Shown: positions 17,829 through 26,009 of the stretch, one piece after another
How positions within the stretch are numbered: position 1 is the first letter of the stretch
Layout of the letters: each line of letters starts with the position of its first letter
Assembly: GCF_901687125.1 (NCBI RefSeq)
Contig: NZ_CABFJY010000033.1
Span: forward strand, 1-48,100
Direction: 5' to 3'
Length of the DNA stretch: 48,100 nucleotides
Origin: Actinobacillus vicugnae
Lineage (GTDB): Bacteria; Pseudomonadota; Gammaproteobacteria; Enterobacterales; Pasteurellaceae
The notes under the pieces: generated by a model
The model's database searches: none
What the model was told of the DNA's origin: nothing
The model's input: the letters and a program-made list of their open reading frames with translations, nothing else
Translations under genes and position numbers: made by a program

Positions 17829-18099
17829 TATAATTATAAATGATTTTTGATCCACTTCAAATAATAATCCCGACTAAAATCGTTTGGATTATCCGCTCAC
17901 TTACGCTTAAACCACGCTTATAAGCGATCCTCTCCTTAAAAATTAATAAACAGCCGTTCACTGGTCGGAACTCCGATGGTTTTAAGTAAAGAGGCTTGCG
18001 GGCTCACTATTGCAACGATTAGAATTCGCGGACTTTAAAAAATCGCGAACACTTGTTCGCTAAAAAATAAAACTTTATTCATATATAAAGGATAATAAG
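17829..18099 (+). promoter_or_regulatory. Gene-free region: candidate promoter and structured leader of the FadL-like gene
   Basis: No ORF is visible between iscR and 18100. A TATAAT at 17829-17834 may be a plus-strand -10 (weak -35), giving a leader of about 260 bases. It contains hairpins at 17864-17892 (ATAATCC with GGATTAT), the palindrome CGCTTATAAGCG at 17915-17926, and TCGG-AACT-CCGA at 17965-17976. It ends in two mutually exclusive stems: TTCGCG (18025-18030) with CGCGAA (18044-18049), or GCGAAC (18045-18050) with GTTCGC (18055-18060). Read on the minus strand, the last hairpin is followed by TTTTTT and could be a terminator. AAAGGA at 18087-18092 is the RBS. No known RNA family was recognised. 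Confidence 0.4.
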
Positions 18100-19473
18100 A
18101 TGAATAACCAATTTAATAAAACGCTTCTAGCATCACTTTTAACTTTTTCAGCTGCTGGCGCACAAGCGGCAGCATTCCAATTAGCAGAAATTTCAACCTC
18201 TGGTTTAGGTATGGCTTACGCAGGTAATGCAGCCGTAGCAGACAATGCTTCTGTTGTTGCAACTAACCCAGCATTAATGACTAAATTCAAAAGCACTGAA
18301 ATTTCAGCAGGTGGTATATTAGTTGATGCAGATGTACATGTATCAGGTAAAATTGGTGGTAATTTCGACGCATCACACGGCAACATTATTCCAAATGCAA
18401 TCGTGCCAAATCTCTATATTGTTGCACCTGTAAATGATCGTTTCGCACTTGGTGGTGGGATAAACGTAAATTACGGTTTGAAATCTGAATACAACGAACA
18501 CTTCAATGCAGGTGTATATGGTGGTAAAACTGAATTAACTGCACTTAATTTTAATTTAAGCGGTGCTTATAATTTTGGTAATGGTTTAAGCTTCGGTCTT
18601 GGTTTAAACGCAATTCACTCTGATGCTGAAGTTCAACGCCATTTAGGTGTGGGTGGCAAATCAATCGCTCAACAACTAGCAACCCGTGCGGCATCGACAC
18701 CAGCAGCGCAAGCAGCACAATTATCTGCAGTAGCAAGCCAACTTGCTAATATGCCAGCGAATACTTCGGTATCAAAAATCAAAGGTGATGAATGGTCATT
18801 TGGTTGGAATGCAGGTTTAAGCTATGAATTAAATGAAAGCCACCGTTGGGGGTTAGCATATCACTCTGCGGTTGATGTAAAATTCAAAGGTAACTACTCC
18901 AACGATTTCCCTGTTGCCTACAACGCATTATTAGCACAATTAGCTAACTCTGGCGTAGCATTACCAATTACACAAGCAACAGGTGGTGCATCCGTGCCAG
19001 GTCGTTTAACGCTTAACTTACCTGCATATTGGGAATTTTCTGGCTTCCATAAATTAACCGATAAATTAGCCGTGCAATATAGCTATAAATATACCGAATG
19101 GGAACGCTTAAAAAGCTTAACGGCTTATGGTTCTACGGCTAATATTTTATTCCATAAAAATGAAAGCTTTAGTAACTCATCACGTTATTCATTAGGTTTC
19201 TCTTATGATGTAAACGAAGCATTAACAGTACGTACTGGTTTTGCTTATGATGAAAATGCAAGTGTAAATCACCCATCAATCTCAATTCCTGATACCGATC
19301 GTACATGGTACTCAGTGGGTGCAACATATCGCTTTACACCAAATCTTGCAGCGGATGTTGGTTTTGCACACCTTCGTGGTAAAAAGAATACCTTTAAAGA
19401 AGGTCAATCTGCAGTATTCCAAGTTAGCTCAAAAGCAAACCTTTACGGTTTAAATCTTAACTATAAATTCTAA
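18100..19473 (+). CDS. OmpP1/FadL-family outer membrane protein
   Basis: Outer-membrane beta-barrel of the FadL/OmpP1 family, which takes up long-chain fatty acids or other hydrophobic compounds. 457 residues with a signal peptide ending at about AQA (residue 23). The N-terminal plug segment follows: FQLAEISTSGLGMAYAGNAA and VATNPALMTKF are the family signature. Near the C terminus lies DVGFAHLRG, and the last residue is Phe (LNLNYKF), as for Bam-assembled barrels. The closest named relative is Haemophilus OmpP1. Good RBS, long possible leader before it and a strong terminator after it, so monocistronic. The substrate cannot be read from sequence. Confidence 0.92.
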   Translation: MNNQFNKTLLASLLTFSAAGAQAAAFQLAEISTSGLGMAYAGNAAVADNASVVATNPALMTKFKSTEISAGGILVDADVHVSGKIGGNFDASHGNIIPNAIVPNLYIVAPVNDRFALGGGINVNYGLKSEYNEHFNAGVYGGKTELTALNFNLSGAYNFGNGLSFGLGLNAIHSDAEVQRHLGVGGKSIAQQLATRAASTPAAQAAQLSAVASQLANMPANTSVSKIKGDEWSFGWNAGLSYELNESHRWGLAYHSAVDVKFKGNYSNDFPVAYNALLAQLANSGVALPITQATGGASVPGRLTLNLPAYWEFSGFHKLTDKLAVQYSYKYTEWERLKSLTAYGSTANILFHKNESFSNSSRYSLGFSYDVNEALTVRTGFAYDENASVNHPSISIPDTDRTWYSVGATYRFTPNLAADVGFAHLRGKKNTFKEGQSAVFQVSSKANLYGLNLNYKF

Positions 19474-19504
19474 TATCTAACTTAAAATAGGTATTACGAA
19501 TGCT

Positions 19505-19537
19505 AAAAAGGCGTGTAAACTAATTACACGCCTTTTT
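19505..19537 (+). terminator. Terminator of the FadL-like gene
   Basis: A perfect 14-bp stem, AAAAAGGCGTGTAA (19505-19518) with TTACACGCCTTTTT (19524-19537), has a 5-base loop and ends in T residues. Confidence 0.9.
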
Positions 19538-19555
19538 ATTTAGAACGGAGTTACA

Positions 19556-20113
19556 ATGTCATCAGCTATTCACTACCAATATTACTCATCACCAGTTGGA
19601 AATTTATTATTAATTGCTAATCAGCAAGGCTTATTAGGCATTGAGTTCGAGCAAGAACAATTAACCACAGATGCCGAACACTGGCAATTGGCAAACGAAA
19701 CAAGCGGTCAAATTTACGATATTTTTTGCAAAACGCGAGTAATTTTAGACCGTTATTTTGCTGGCGAAAAAATTGAATTTCAACATTTAGACTTTCTTGC
19801 ACCACAAGGTACGGCATTCCAAAAATCGGTTTGGAAAATCTTATTAGAAATTCCTTATGGCAAAACCACTAGTTATGGAGAAATTGCACAACAATTGGGT
19901 AACCCCAATGCAATGCGAGCGGTAGGCGGTGCAGTTGGACGTAATCCAATTTCAATTATTATTCCTTGCCATCGAGTATTAGGTAAATCTCAAACGCTAA
20001 CAGGATTTGGTGGTGGTTTACCTGCTAAACGTTATTTATTGGCGTTAGAAGGCATTCATTTTAAAGATAAAGGTATTGAGTTTGTAAATCCTAAACATAA
20101 AAAATGGGACTAA
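19556..20113 (+). CDS. ogt: Methylated-DNA-protein-cysteine S-methyltransferase
   Basis: Suicide DNA repair protein that moves the methyl group from O6-methylguanine to its own cysteine. 185 residues: N-terminal RNase H-like part, then the C-terminal helix-turn-helix (PYGKTTSYGEIAQQLG, AMRAVGGAVGRNP). The active site is IIPCHRV with acceptor Cys138, followed by the Asn-Arg hinge region and GFGGGLPAKRYLLALE. No Ada-type regulatory domain is present, so it is Ogt-like. An uptake signal lies inside the gene at 19700-19709. Confidence 0.93.
   Translation: MSSAIHYQYYSSPVGNLLLIANQQGLLGIEFEQEQLTTDAEHWQLANETSGQIYDIFCKTRVILDRYFAGEKIEFQHLDFLAPQGTAFQKSVWKILLEIPYGKTTSYGEIAQQLGNPNAMRAVGGAVGRNPISIIIPCHRVLGKSQTLTGFGGGLPAKRYLLALEGIHFKDKGIEFVNPKHKKWD
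19700..19709 (+). repeat. DNA uptake signal core copy inside ogt
   Basis: ACAAGCGGTC is the uptake signal core of the Actinobacillus-type Pasteurellaceae. Other perfect copies lie at 20584-20593 (in arcB), 26493-26502 (in bioC) and 31977-31986 (in dacB), besides the copies in intergenic inverted pairs. Their density supports natural competence in the lineage. Confidence 0.75.
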
Positions 20114-20147
20114 TGTATAACAACCTCACAACTTTTGCCATTACATA

Positions 20148-20180
20148 AAAATGGAGAAATGCTAAGCATTTCCCCATTTT
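20148..20180. terminator. Hairpin between convergent ogt and arcB
   Basis: AAAATGG followed by GAAATGC (20148-20162) pairs with GCATTTC followed by CCATTTT (20166-20180) around a TAA loop, with one A-C mismatch. T runs follow on both strands, longer on the minus strand, so it probably ends both ogt and arcB transcripts. Confidence 0.7.
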
Positions 20181-20195
20181 CTGTTAATTTATGGA

Positions 20196-22046
20196 TTAAA
20201 CTTGCATTTTTACCCAGCTTTCTGCAAGCGCTAAATCCGCCTGCCATTGTTGCGCAATTTGGAACACCCAATGCGCAATATTTTCTTCCCACTCATCGCC
20301 ATTATCGGTTTGAGCAAATTGTGCAATTTCTTGCAAACGTTTTAGGCTGACAGACGCGAGTGCGCCTTTAATTTTATGTGCTTCGTCTGCGGTATTTTTA
20401 CGCATTTCTGCGGAATCCGTTGCCTGCCATTCAGTAAGATAATACTGTAATTTTTCCAAATATTCGGGCATTAATTTCGCAAATAATGCAAAGTTTGCTA
20501 ACACCGCTTTAGCGCCCATTACTTCAATCAACTCAGAAAGAATTTTTCGGTCATAAGGTAAGTTTAGCGTTTCAACCGTTTCTACAAGCGGTCGAATTTC
20601 ACTATTTTTTTCCACAAAATCATTATCGAAATAATGATTTAAACATTCAGACAATGCCTCTAGAGAGAGAGGTTTGCGTAGTACGTCATCCATACCTTGT
20701 TGCTGATATTCTTGTTTGGTCTGCATAATATTGGCGGTAAGCGCCACAAGTAGCGGTAAATAATCTACTTCTTCATTTTCGTAGCGTTCTCGCAATTGTT
20801 TTGCAATATCAAAGCCTGTCATATCTGGCAACTGAATATCGAGTAGAATTAAGTCGTAACTGTTCTGTTCAAACAATTCAAAAGCTTCATTACCCGTCAT
20901 TGCTACATCTACATCGCAACCAAATTTTTCTAACATCGCTCGGGCAACTACGATATTCACTTCAATATCTTCAACTAATAGTACTTTTAGCGCATGAGCA
21001 TTAATTTCAACTGCTTTCTTCTCTTCAACTGAATCAGCATAAATAGTTAGCGTAAAAGTAGAGCCTTTGCCTTCTTCACTTTCAAGCGTTAAATCTCCGC
21101 CCATTAATTTTGCAATGCGTTTTGAAATAGCTAAACCGATACCACTGCCCTGCGCTTTTTTCTCTTGTGAATTGTCAGCCTGATAGAACATGGCAAATAC
21201 TTTACGCTGTTCATTTTTCGGAATACCGATCCCTGTATCTTTTAAGCTAAAACTAAAATGTTTTTCATCGACACGCTGAACATCGAGATAAATATCACCA
21301 CCTGCTGGAGTAAATTTAACCGCATTACTCACCAGATTCCACAATACCTGACTTAAACGTGCGTTATCCACCAAAATAAAATTTGGTAAATTGTCTGAAT
21401 AGCTTATATGAAATTTAATTTTGCGCTGATCCGCCATAAGATTCGCAAAATTGCTGATATCGCTGATTAGCTGCGAAAATTCGACTTCTTTATTGAACAG
21501 ATCAATACGACGGCTATCAATTTTTTCTAAATCAATAATATCGCTAAAAATATGTCCTAATGAGACTGCACTAATATTAATCGTTTTTAAATATTCTCGT
21601 TGCTGTGAGGTTAATTCACCTTCCAACAAAATACGGCTCAAGCCAATAATGCCGTTGAGTGGAGTGCGTAGCTCGTGACTAATGGTTGCCATTAATACAC
21701 TTTTATCTCGATTATTTTTTTCAAGCGTAGCATTTAGATGCGCATCTTGTTCACGTAAAACCCCTAAATCATAAATACTTTGTTCTAATTGAATACGAGA
21801 TTTTTCGAGTTTTACCACAATCAAATTAAAAAAATAGATCACAAAAGGAGCGGAAATTAAGCCAAATGAAATAGAGCGCAAAATATCTCTGGTTTGGATT
21901 TCACCCGTAAATAAATAAGTTAATGCACCTTGCACAATAATCGCAAAAAATGCTAATACAAAAAAACCGAATAGCGCCGCTCTCGCTCGCCCCATACGAA
22001 GCACCCAATTTACATAATTTTGGCTACATTGTTTAATTAGCTTCAT
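20196..22046 (-). CDS. arcB: Aerobic respiration control sensor kinase ArcB (short form, no PAS domain)
   Basis: Hybrid histidine kinase that senses the redox state of the quinone pool and phosphorylates ArcA. 616 residues, against about 780 in E. coli. Two membrane spans lie at about residues 26-46 and 58-78, followed by a short coiled coil. The H box SHELRTPLNG has His124, and the ATPase N, G1 and G2 boxes follow (NLVSNAVKF, DTGIGIP, GSGIGLAISK). The receiver has Asp403 in ILLDIQLPDM. The C-terminal Hpt domain has His557 in EAHKIKGALA. The PAS domain with the redox cysteines of E. coli ArcB is missing, as known for Haemophilus. One uptake signal lies inside. Confidence 0.94.
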   Translation of the reverse strand: MKLIKQCSQNYVNWVLRMGRARAALFGFFVLAFFAIIVQGALTYLFTGEIQTRDILRSISFGLISAPFVIYFFNLIVVKLEKSRIQLEQSIYDLGVLREQDAHLNATLEKNNRDKSVLMATISHELRTPLNGIIGLSRILLEGELTSQQREYLKTINISAVSLGHIFSDIIDLEKIDSRRIDLFNKEVEFSQLISDISNFANLMADQRKIKFHISYSDNLPNFILVDNARLSQVLWNLVSNAVKFTPAGGDIYLDVQRVDEKHFSFSLKDTGIGIPKNEQRKVFAMFYQADNSQEKKAQGSGIGLAISKRIAKLMGGDLTLESEEGKGSTFTLTIYADSVEEKKAVEINAHALKVLLVEDIEVNIVVARAMLEKFGCDVDVAMTGNEAFELFEQNSYDLILLDIQLPDMTGFDIAKQLRERYENEEVDYLPLLVALTANIMQTKQEYQQQGMDDVLRKPLSLEALSECLNHYFDNDFVEKNSEIRPLVETVETLNLPYDRKILSELIEVMGAKAVLANFALFAKLMPEYLEKLQYYLTEWQATDSAEMRKNTADEAHKIKGALASVSLKRLQEIAQFAQTDNGDEWEENIAHWVFQIAQQWQADLALAESWVKMQV

Positions 22047-22116
22047 TTTCCCTCCTTAAAGATAAAATCCTCTCCATTCGTTTATGGAGAGGATTTATTA
22101 TAGCCGAAATGCAAAG

Positions 22117-23754
22117 CTATTTAGTAGGCTTAACAATACTATCAACCCATTGGAATAGCTCATCTAAATCATAGTCGCCAGAGTGAGGCACAGCCCAAGG
22201 TGTAGCGTAATCAACATTTTTGCCTACCATTTTTAATTTAGTCGCAAAAATAGCTGAAACTGCATGTGAAGTATCTCGGTCAGCCGTTCCTACACGAATA
22301 CGCCAATGTTGTGCTGCTACACTATTTTCCACATAATTCATTGGGTTCATCACTTTTACTATTTCCGCATCCGCAAGTTGTGCATTTGCAACACGACTGC
22401 GATCTAACGAAAACTTCGTGAAATGTTTATTATTTACCAATTTATCTCCAAATAAATTATTTTCACCAGAACTGAGATCTAAACTGTCAAATGCTGGCGG
22501 AGATTTCATCCGCTTATCACTTTTAACATAGCCATCCCAATCAATGCCAACGACTTTACTATTTTCCATTTTTACCCACGTGGTTTTGGATAAATCAGCA
22601 CCTTGCTGCACAGCTTTATCTGCAGCAGTGGCAATAATGTTAGTCAGATAAGTTTTAAATGAGCCGTTACCCTTTTCATCTAAAGTGAGTCGATTGCCCT
22701 GCTCATCAGTTAAATTCAAGCTATTTAAATAAGCTGGGAAATGTGCTTTTAGCTGTTCTGATAATTTAATTTCTTGTTCACTAAGCGAACCTTCAATTTT
22801 GGGTAGCATACCTTTAGCACGGTCGTTATAACTTTGTGCATTTAATTTACTCATATCCATACGGCTGTATTCATTTACGCCATTAAACTCCCATTCATAA
22901 GCACTATCTGCATTTTCTAAATTAATAATCGGGCAATATGCAGAAACTGCAAAAATAGCGTCACTCGCTTCCGCAGCGCCCAACGCTTTAAAATATTTCG
23001 CATAATCTGCATGATTTGCCGAAGCCCCTAATAAAGAAGATAACGCCCCACCTGCGGATGTACCATTTGCAATGATTTTATTCGCATCACCAGCCATTTT
23101 AGTGTTGTTAGCGTGTAAATAACGTACAGCAGATTTCAAATCAATAATTGCAGCAGGCGCTTTACCAGTGTAATTCCCCTCTGTGCCTAGCGTTCTTCCT
23201 CGCGCGCCCACACTAGCTACTACGTAACCTTTAGAAAGTGCGACTAAAATGGTGTCAGGTTTATTGCCTCGAGCTGGAACTTGTACTTTTTCACCCGTTG
23301 GATCATCTGCGGGGAATTCAGGAATACCTGCTGGCTTTTTAGTTGGATTACCGATAGGTTTTACCCCCGTTGGGCGAGTATCAGGCGATTTTGCCTTCGC
23401 AGGCATATAACCACCAACTGAATTAGGCAAGAAAATAGGCGCATTTTCTACATTATAGCCATTAATTTCTCCACCATTAAAATAGGCTTCTGGCACATAA
23501 AAATTAAGTGTTTGATAATCTGGCTCAACAGGATTTTGTACATAAACAATATTTTCAAATGCACGATATTTAATTTCTAAACCATTCACCAATGCTTCTA
23601 CCGTTCGATAATTTTTATCATTAAAATTTAAATCAAAGCCATTTTCTAGTTGATTAGCAAAAGCAGGTTCTACTGGTTTATCTGTTGATTGAGCAAAGGC
23701 TTGATTCATCACAATTGCACTCAATACACATAAGCTAAACTGTTTTATTTTCAT
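22117..23754 (-). CDS. Secreted subtype-B-tannase-like alpha/beta hydrolase
   Basis: 545 residues with a signal peptide ending at AFA (residue 21), so exported to the periplasm or beyond. The fold is an alpha/beta hydrolase with nucleophile elbow NGTSAGG (Ser233). The likely acid is Asp492 or Asp494 in GTADRDTSH and the likely base His524 in VPHSGDYD. This arrangement, with the long lid between Ser and Asp and the LDLSSGENNLFGD segment, resembles subtype B tannases (gallate esterases) such as those of Lactobacillus, Fusobacterium and Lonepinella. The actual ester substrate is unknown. Residues about 118-153 form a proline-rich insertion. Good RBS (GGAG) before the start. A terminator separates it from the transporter gene upstream. 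Confidence 0.75.
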   Translation of the reverse strand: MKIKQFSLCVLSAIVMNQAFAQSTDKPVEPAFANQLENGFDLNFNDKNYRTVEALVNGLEIKYRAFENIVYVQNPVEPDYQTLNFYVPEAYFNGGEINGYNVENAPIFLPNSVGGYMPAKAKSPDTRPTGVKPIGNPTKKPAGIPEFPADDPTGEKVQVPARGNKPDTILVALSKGYVVASVGARGRTLGTEGNYTGKAPAAIIDLKSAVRYLHANNTKMAGDANKIIANGTSAGGALSSLLGASANHADYAKYFKALGAAEASDAIFAVSAYCPIINLENADSAYEWEFNGVNEYSRMDMSKLNAQSYNDRAKGMLPKIEGSLSEQEIKLSEQLKAHFPAYLNSLNLTDEQGNRLTLDEKGNGSFKTYLTNIIATAADKAVQQGADLSKTTWVKMENSKVVGIDWDGYVKSDKRMKSPPAFDSLDLSSGENNLFGDKLVNNKHFTKFSLDRSRVANAQLADAEIVKVMNPMNYVENSVAAQHWRIRVGTADRDTSHAVSAIFATKLKMVGKNVDYATPWAVPHSGDYDLDELFQWVDSIVKPTK

Positions 23755-23773
23755 ATCGACTCCTAATCCTAAT

Positions 23774-23803
23774 AAAAAAGGTGATTACGAATAATCACCT
23801 TTT
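23774..23803 (-). terminator. Terminator between the DMT transporter and tannase-like genes
   Basis: A perfect 12-bp stem, AAAAGGTGATTA (23776-23787) with TAATCACCTTTT (23792-23803), has a 4-base loop and a T run on the minus strand. It makes the tannase-like gene a separate unit, or partly so. Confidence 0.85.
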
Positions 23804-23839
23804 ATTATAAATCACAACCTATCTCAGATAACAGGTTAT

Positions 23840-24703
23840 TCATTTCCAATAGAATAAACAGATAATTGCAATAATCGCAATAAACACACCTAAGTAGTTA
23901 ATTTTATTGATTTTTTCTTTAAAGATTAAAGCACCAATAAAAGTTCCTAAACAAATTACCCCAAGGTTCATACCTGTAAATACCAAGGTCGGATCATCTT
24001 TCATCACTTGGTGTGCTTTAATATAGAACAAAATATTACAGAAATTTAAGACACCCAATAACAAGCCAACCATAACGCTTGCTACGTTCCATTGCGTACG
24101 TTTCAGCAATAAGTAAGCGAACATTAAACAGCCTGCAAATACAAACGCAATCAATAAGGTAACAGGGAAAGCCGAACCTGATTTAGCAATTTGTTTAAAT
24201 AAGGTATCGGTCATACCATAACCTAACCATACACAAGCGAGACTAACAATTGCAATTTTGCCCCCTTTACCCATACCATGGTGGGTTTTCCACAACAAAC
24301 AGCCGAGTGCAACAAAGGCTAACATCAGCGCAATCAGTTTATTTTGGGTAATTTGCTCACCAAAAATGGTAAATGCCGCCAAAATTGGCAAAAATAGCGA
24401 TAAGCGTTGCGCGGCATCAGTACGAATGATCCCCGCAAACTCCAGCGATTTTGCTTGAATTAAGAAAACGGTTGGCAGTAAAAAGCCCAATGCAAAAAAG
24501 AGATACGCTGATGGGCTATTTGCCACAATTTCAACGACTGTTTGTCCTTTAAAATCGGGGTTGAGTAAGAAGTAGGTCATTGAAGTAGTAACAATATAGT
24601 TTACTGCAATGCTTTGATCGATAGCGATTTGTTTTTGGCGAGCTACTTTAATCAGCACTCCCACAGAAACGCTACACAAGATAGCAATAACAAGCTCTAA
24701 CAT
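23840..24703 (-). CDS. Drug/metabolite transporter superfamily (EamA-like) membrane protein
   Basis: 287 residues that are almost entirely hydrophobic, with about ten membrane spans arranged as two similar halves (residues about 1-140 and 148-287), as in the DMT/EamA superfamily. LSLFLPILAAFTIFGEQIT in the first half and FTGMNLGVICLGTFIGALIF with FKEKINKINYLGVFIA in the second are the typical late-half segments. Inner-membrane transporter; substrate not predictable. It lies upstream of the tannase-like esterase on the same strand but is separated from it by a terminator, so a joint role is only a possibility. Confidence 0.8.
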   Translation of the reverse strand: MLELVIAILCSVSVGVLIKVARQKQIAIDQSIAVNYIVTTSMTYFLLNPDFKGQTVVEIVANSPSAYLFFALGFLLPTVFLIQAKSLEFAGIIRTDAAQRLSLFLPILAAFTIFGEQITQNKLIALMLAFVALGCLLWKTHHGMGKGGKIAIVSLACVWLGYGMTDTLFKQIAKSGSAFPVTLLIAFVFAGCLMFAYLLLKRTQWNVASVMVGLLLGVLNFCNILFYIKAHQVMKDDPTLVFTGMNLGVICLGTFIGALIFKEKINKINYLGVFIAIIAIICLFYWK

Positions 24704-24766
24704 AAGAAAATAATCCTTTATTGATAAAGATTCGCATTCTACAAATTTCCAATTTGGATAGAAAGC

Positions 24767-24823
24767 ACAAGCGGTCGGATCTGTGCAAAATTTTCGAAAT
24801 TATGTGCAGATTCGACCGCTTGT
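24767..24823. repeat. Inverted uptake-signal pair after the bio-smrB operon
   Basis: ACAAGCGGTCGGATCTG (24767-24783) and CAGATTCGACCGCTTGT (24807-24823) form a 17-bp stem with one mismatch, directly after the smrB stop. Each arm contains a full ACAAGCGGTC uptake signal. The following T run on the minus strand is weak. Confidence 0.65.
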
Positions 24824-24828
24824 AAAAG

Positions 24829-25371
24829 CTATCTACGTTCAAATAAACGTCTTTCTGGATTTTCTAATTGCTCAACTAAAATCAGAATTGCCGCATCGCC
24901 GCCCCATTCTCTTGGCGCTTGATGTAATGCAAGCACTTTAGGATGTTGCACTAGCCAACGAGGGATTTGATCTTTTAAGGTACGTGTACCAAACCCAGTC
25001 ATAATACTGGCGCAATACACCTGCTCTTTTTCGCACGCCAAAATCAATGCAGCTAATTCTTTTTTAGCTTGCTCTCGTGTTAAGCCATGTAAATCTAAAA
25101 AGAGTTCAGGCTGAAAATCACCACGGCGCAATTGTTTTAAAATATAAGGATCAACATCTGCGCGCAGGTATTTTACTTTTTCATTTTCTTCTCGTAATAA
25201 CGGCTCATATTCATCAGAAAAGAAAAATTCGGTATCTTTTTGTTCTTGCAGCTCTCGCAACTCACTCACTTTTTTACGCAGTGTCGTTTTTGGTACAAAT
25301 GTGTCTTGTTTAATTTTTTTAGTGCCTTTGATCGCTTCTTGGAAAAGCGCAAAATCTTCATTATCTAGCAT
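24829..25371 (-). CDS. smrB: Ribosome rescue factor SmrB (Smr-domain endonuclease)
   Basis: Smr-domain endonuclease; E. coli SmrB cuts mRNA between collided ribosomes. 180 residues: basic N-terminal region with the ribosome-binding helix, then the Smr domain from about residue 90 with FLDLHGLTREQAKKEL (DLHGL at 93-97) and a C-terminal HQAPREWGGDAAILILVE typical of SmrB/YfcN. The second motif reads TGFG at 125-128, where E. coli has HGHG, so that histidine is replaced. It starts within bioD (seven-base overlap, ATGCTAG), so it is the last gene of the biotin operon and translationally coupled to it. Confidence 0.9.
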   Translation of the reverse strand: MLDNEDFALFQEAIKGTKKIKQDTFVPKTTLRKKVSELRELQEQKDTEFFFSDEYEPLLREENEKVKYLRADVDPYILKQLRRGDFQPELFLDLHGLTREQAKKELAALILACEKEQVYCASIMTGFGTRTLKDQIPRWLVQHPKVLALHQAPREWGGDAAILILVEQLENPERRLFERR

Positions 25372-26009
25372 AATTCTTGTTTACCCATCACTAACAATTC
25401 CGCTTGAGGGAAATAGCGTTCCATATAATTTTTAAAATAGTTTAACGTACTTTGATGAATCACTTCATCGGTTGGCGGATAGCTATTATAGATCAAACTC
25501 ACTAATGGAATCTGTTTTTGTTGGCAAACCATTAAGCTTAGCAAAGTATGATTGATTGAGCCTAATCGTCCAGAGGTCACTAAAATCAGCGGTAGCTTTT
25601 GTGCGATAATGTAATCAAGCGTCGTCTGGTGCGCATCATAAGGCACCGCCAAACCACCAGCGCCTTCTAGCAATACATAATCATATTTTTCCGCTAATAA
25701 CTGGCTGGCTCGGCTAATTTTGGCTGGTTCAATGACCCTATTTTCTCGTTCTGCGGCTAAATGAGGCGAACAGGGATATTCAAATAAATACGGACAAGTT
25801 ATACTCGCTTTATCTTCTTCGGTTAAAGCCATATTTTGCATTTGGCGGTGTTGCAAAATATCGCTCGAAACTCCACGGCAACCCGTTTGAATCATCTTTT
25901 GCGTAATCACCGAATAGCCCTGCGCCATTAAGCGTTGTGCATAAAAACCTGTAGCCACAGTTTTACCAATGTCAGTATCAATGCCTGAAACAAAAATGAT
26001 TTTGCCCAT
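25365..26009 (-). CDS. bioD: Dethiobiotin synthetase BioD
   Basis: ATP-dependent carboxylation of 7,8-diaminopelargonate to dethiobiotin, the second-last step of biotin synthesis. 214 residues with the P-loop GIDTDIGKT at 9-17, the conserved LLEGAGGLAVPY segment and LVTSGRLGSINHTLL. It starts one base into the bioC stop (TAATG) and its own stop overlaps the smrB start, so it is tightly coupled on both sides. Confidence 0.94.
   Translation of the reverse strand: MGKIIFVSGIDTDIGKTVATGFYAQRLMAQGYSVITQKMIQTGCRGVSSDILQHRQMQNMALTEEDKASITCPYLFEYPCSPHLAAERENRVIEPAKISRASQLLAEKYDYVLLEGAGGLAVPYDAHQTTLDYIIAQKLPLILVTSGRLGSINHTLLSLMVCQQKQIPLVSLIYNSYPPTDEVIHQSTLNYFKNYMERYFPQAELLVMGKQELC

Noticed and set aside
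18000-18045. tRNA-like segment before the FadL-like gene
   Set aside because: No cloverleaf with acceptor stem and TTC loop can be formed; only short hairpins are present.
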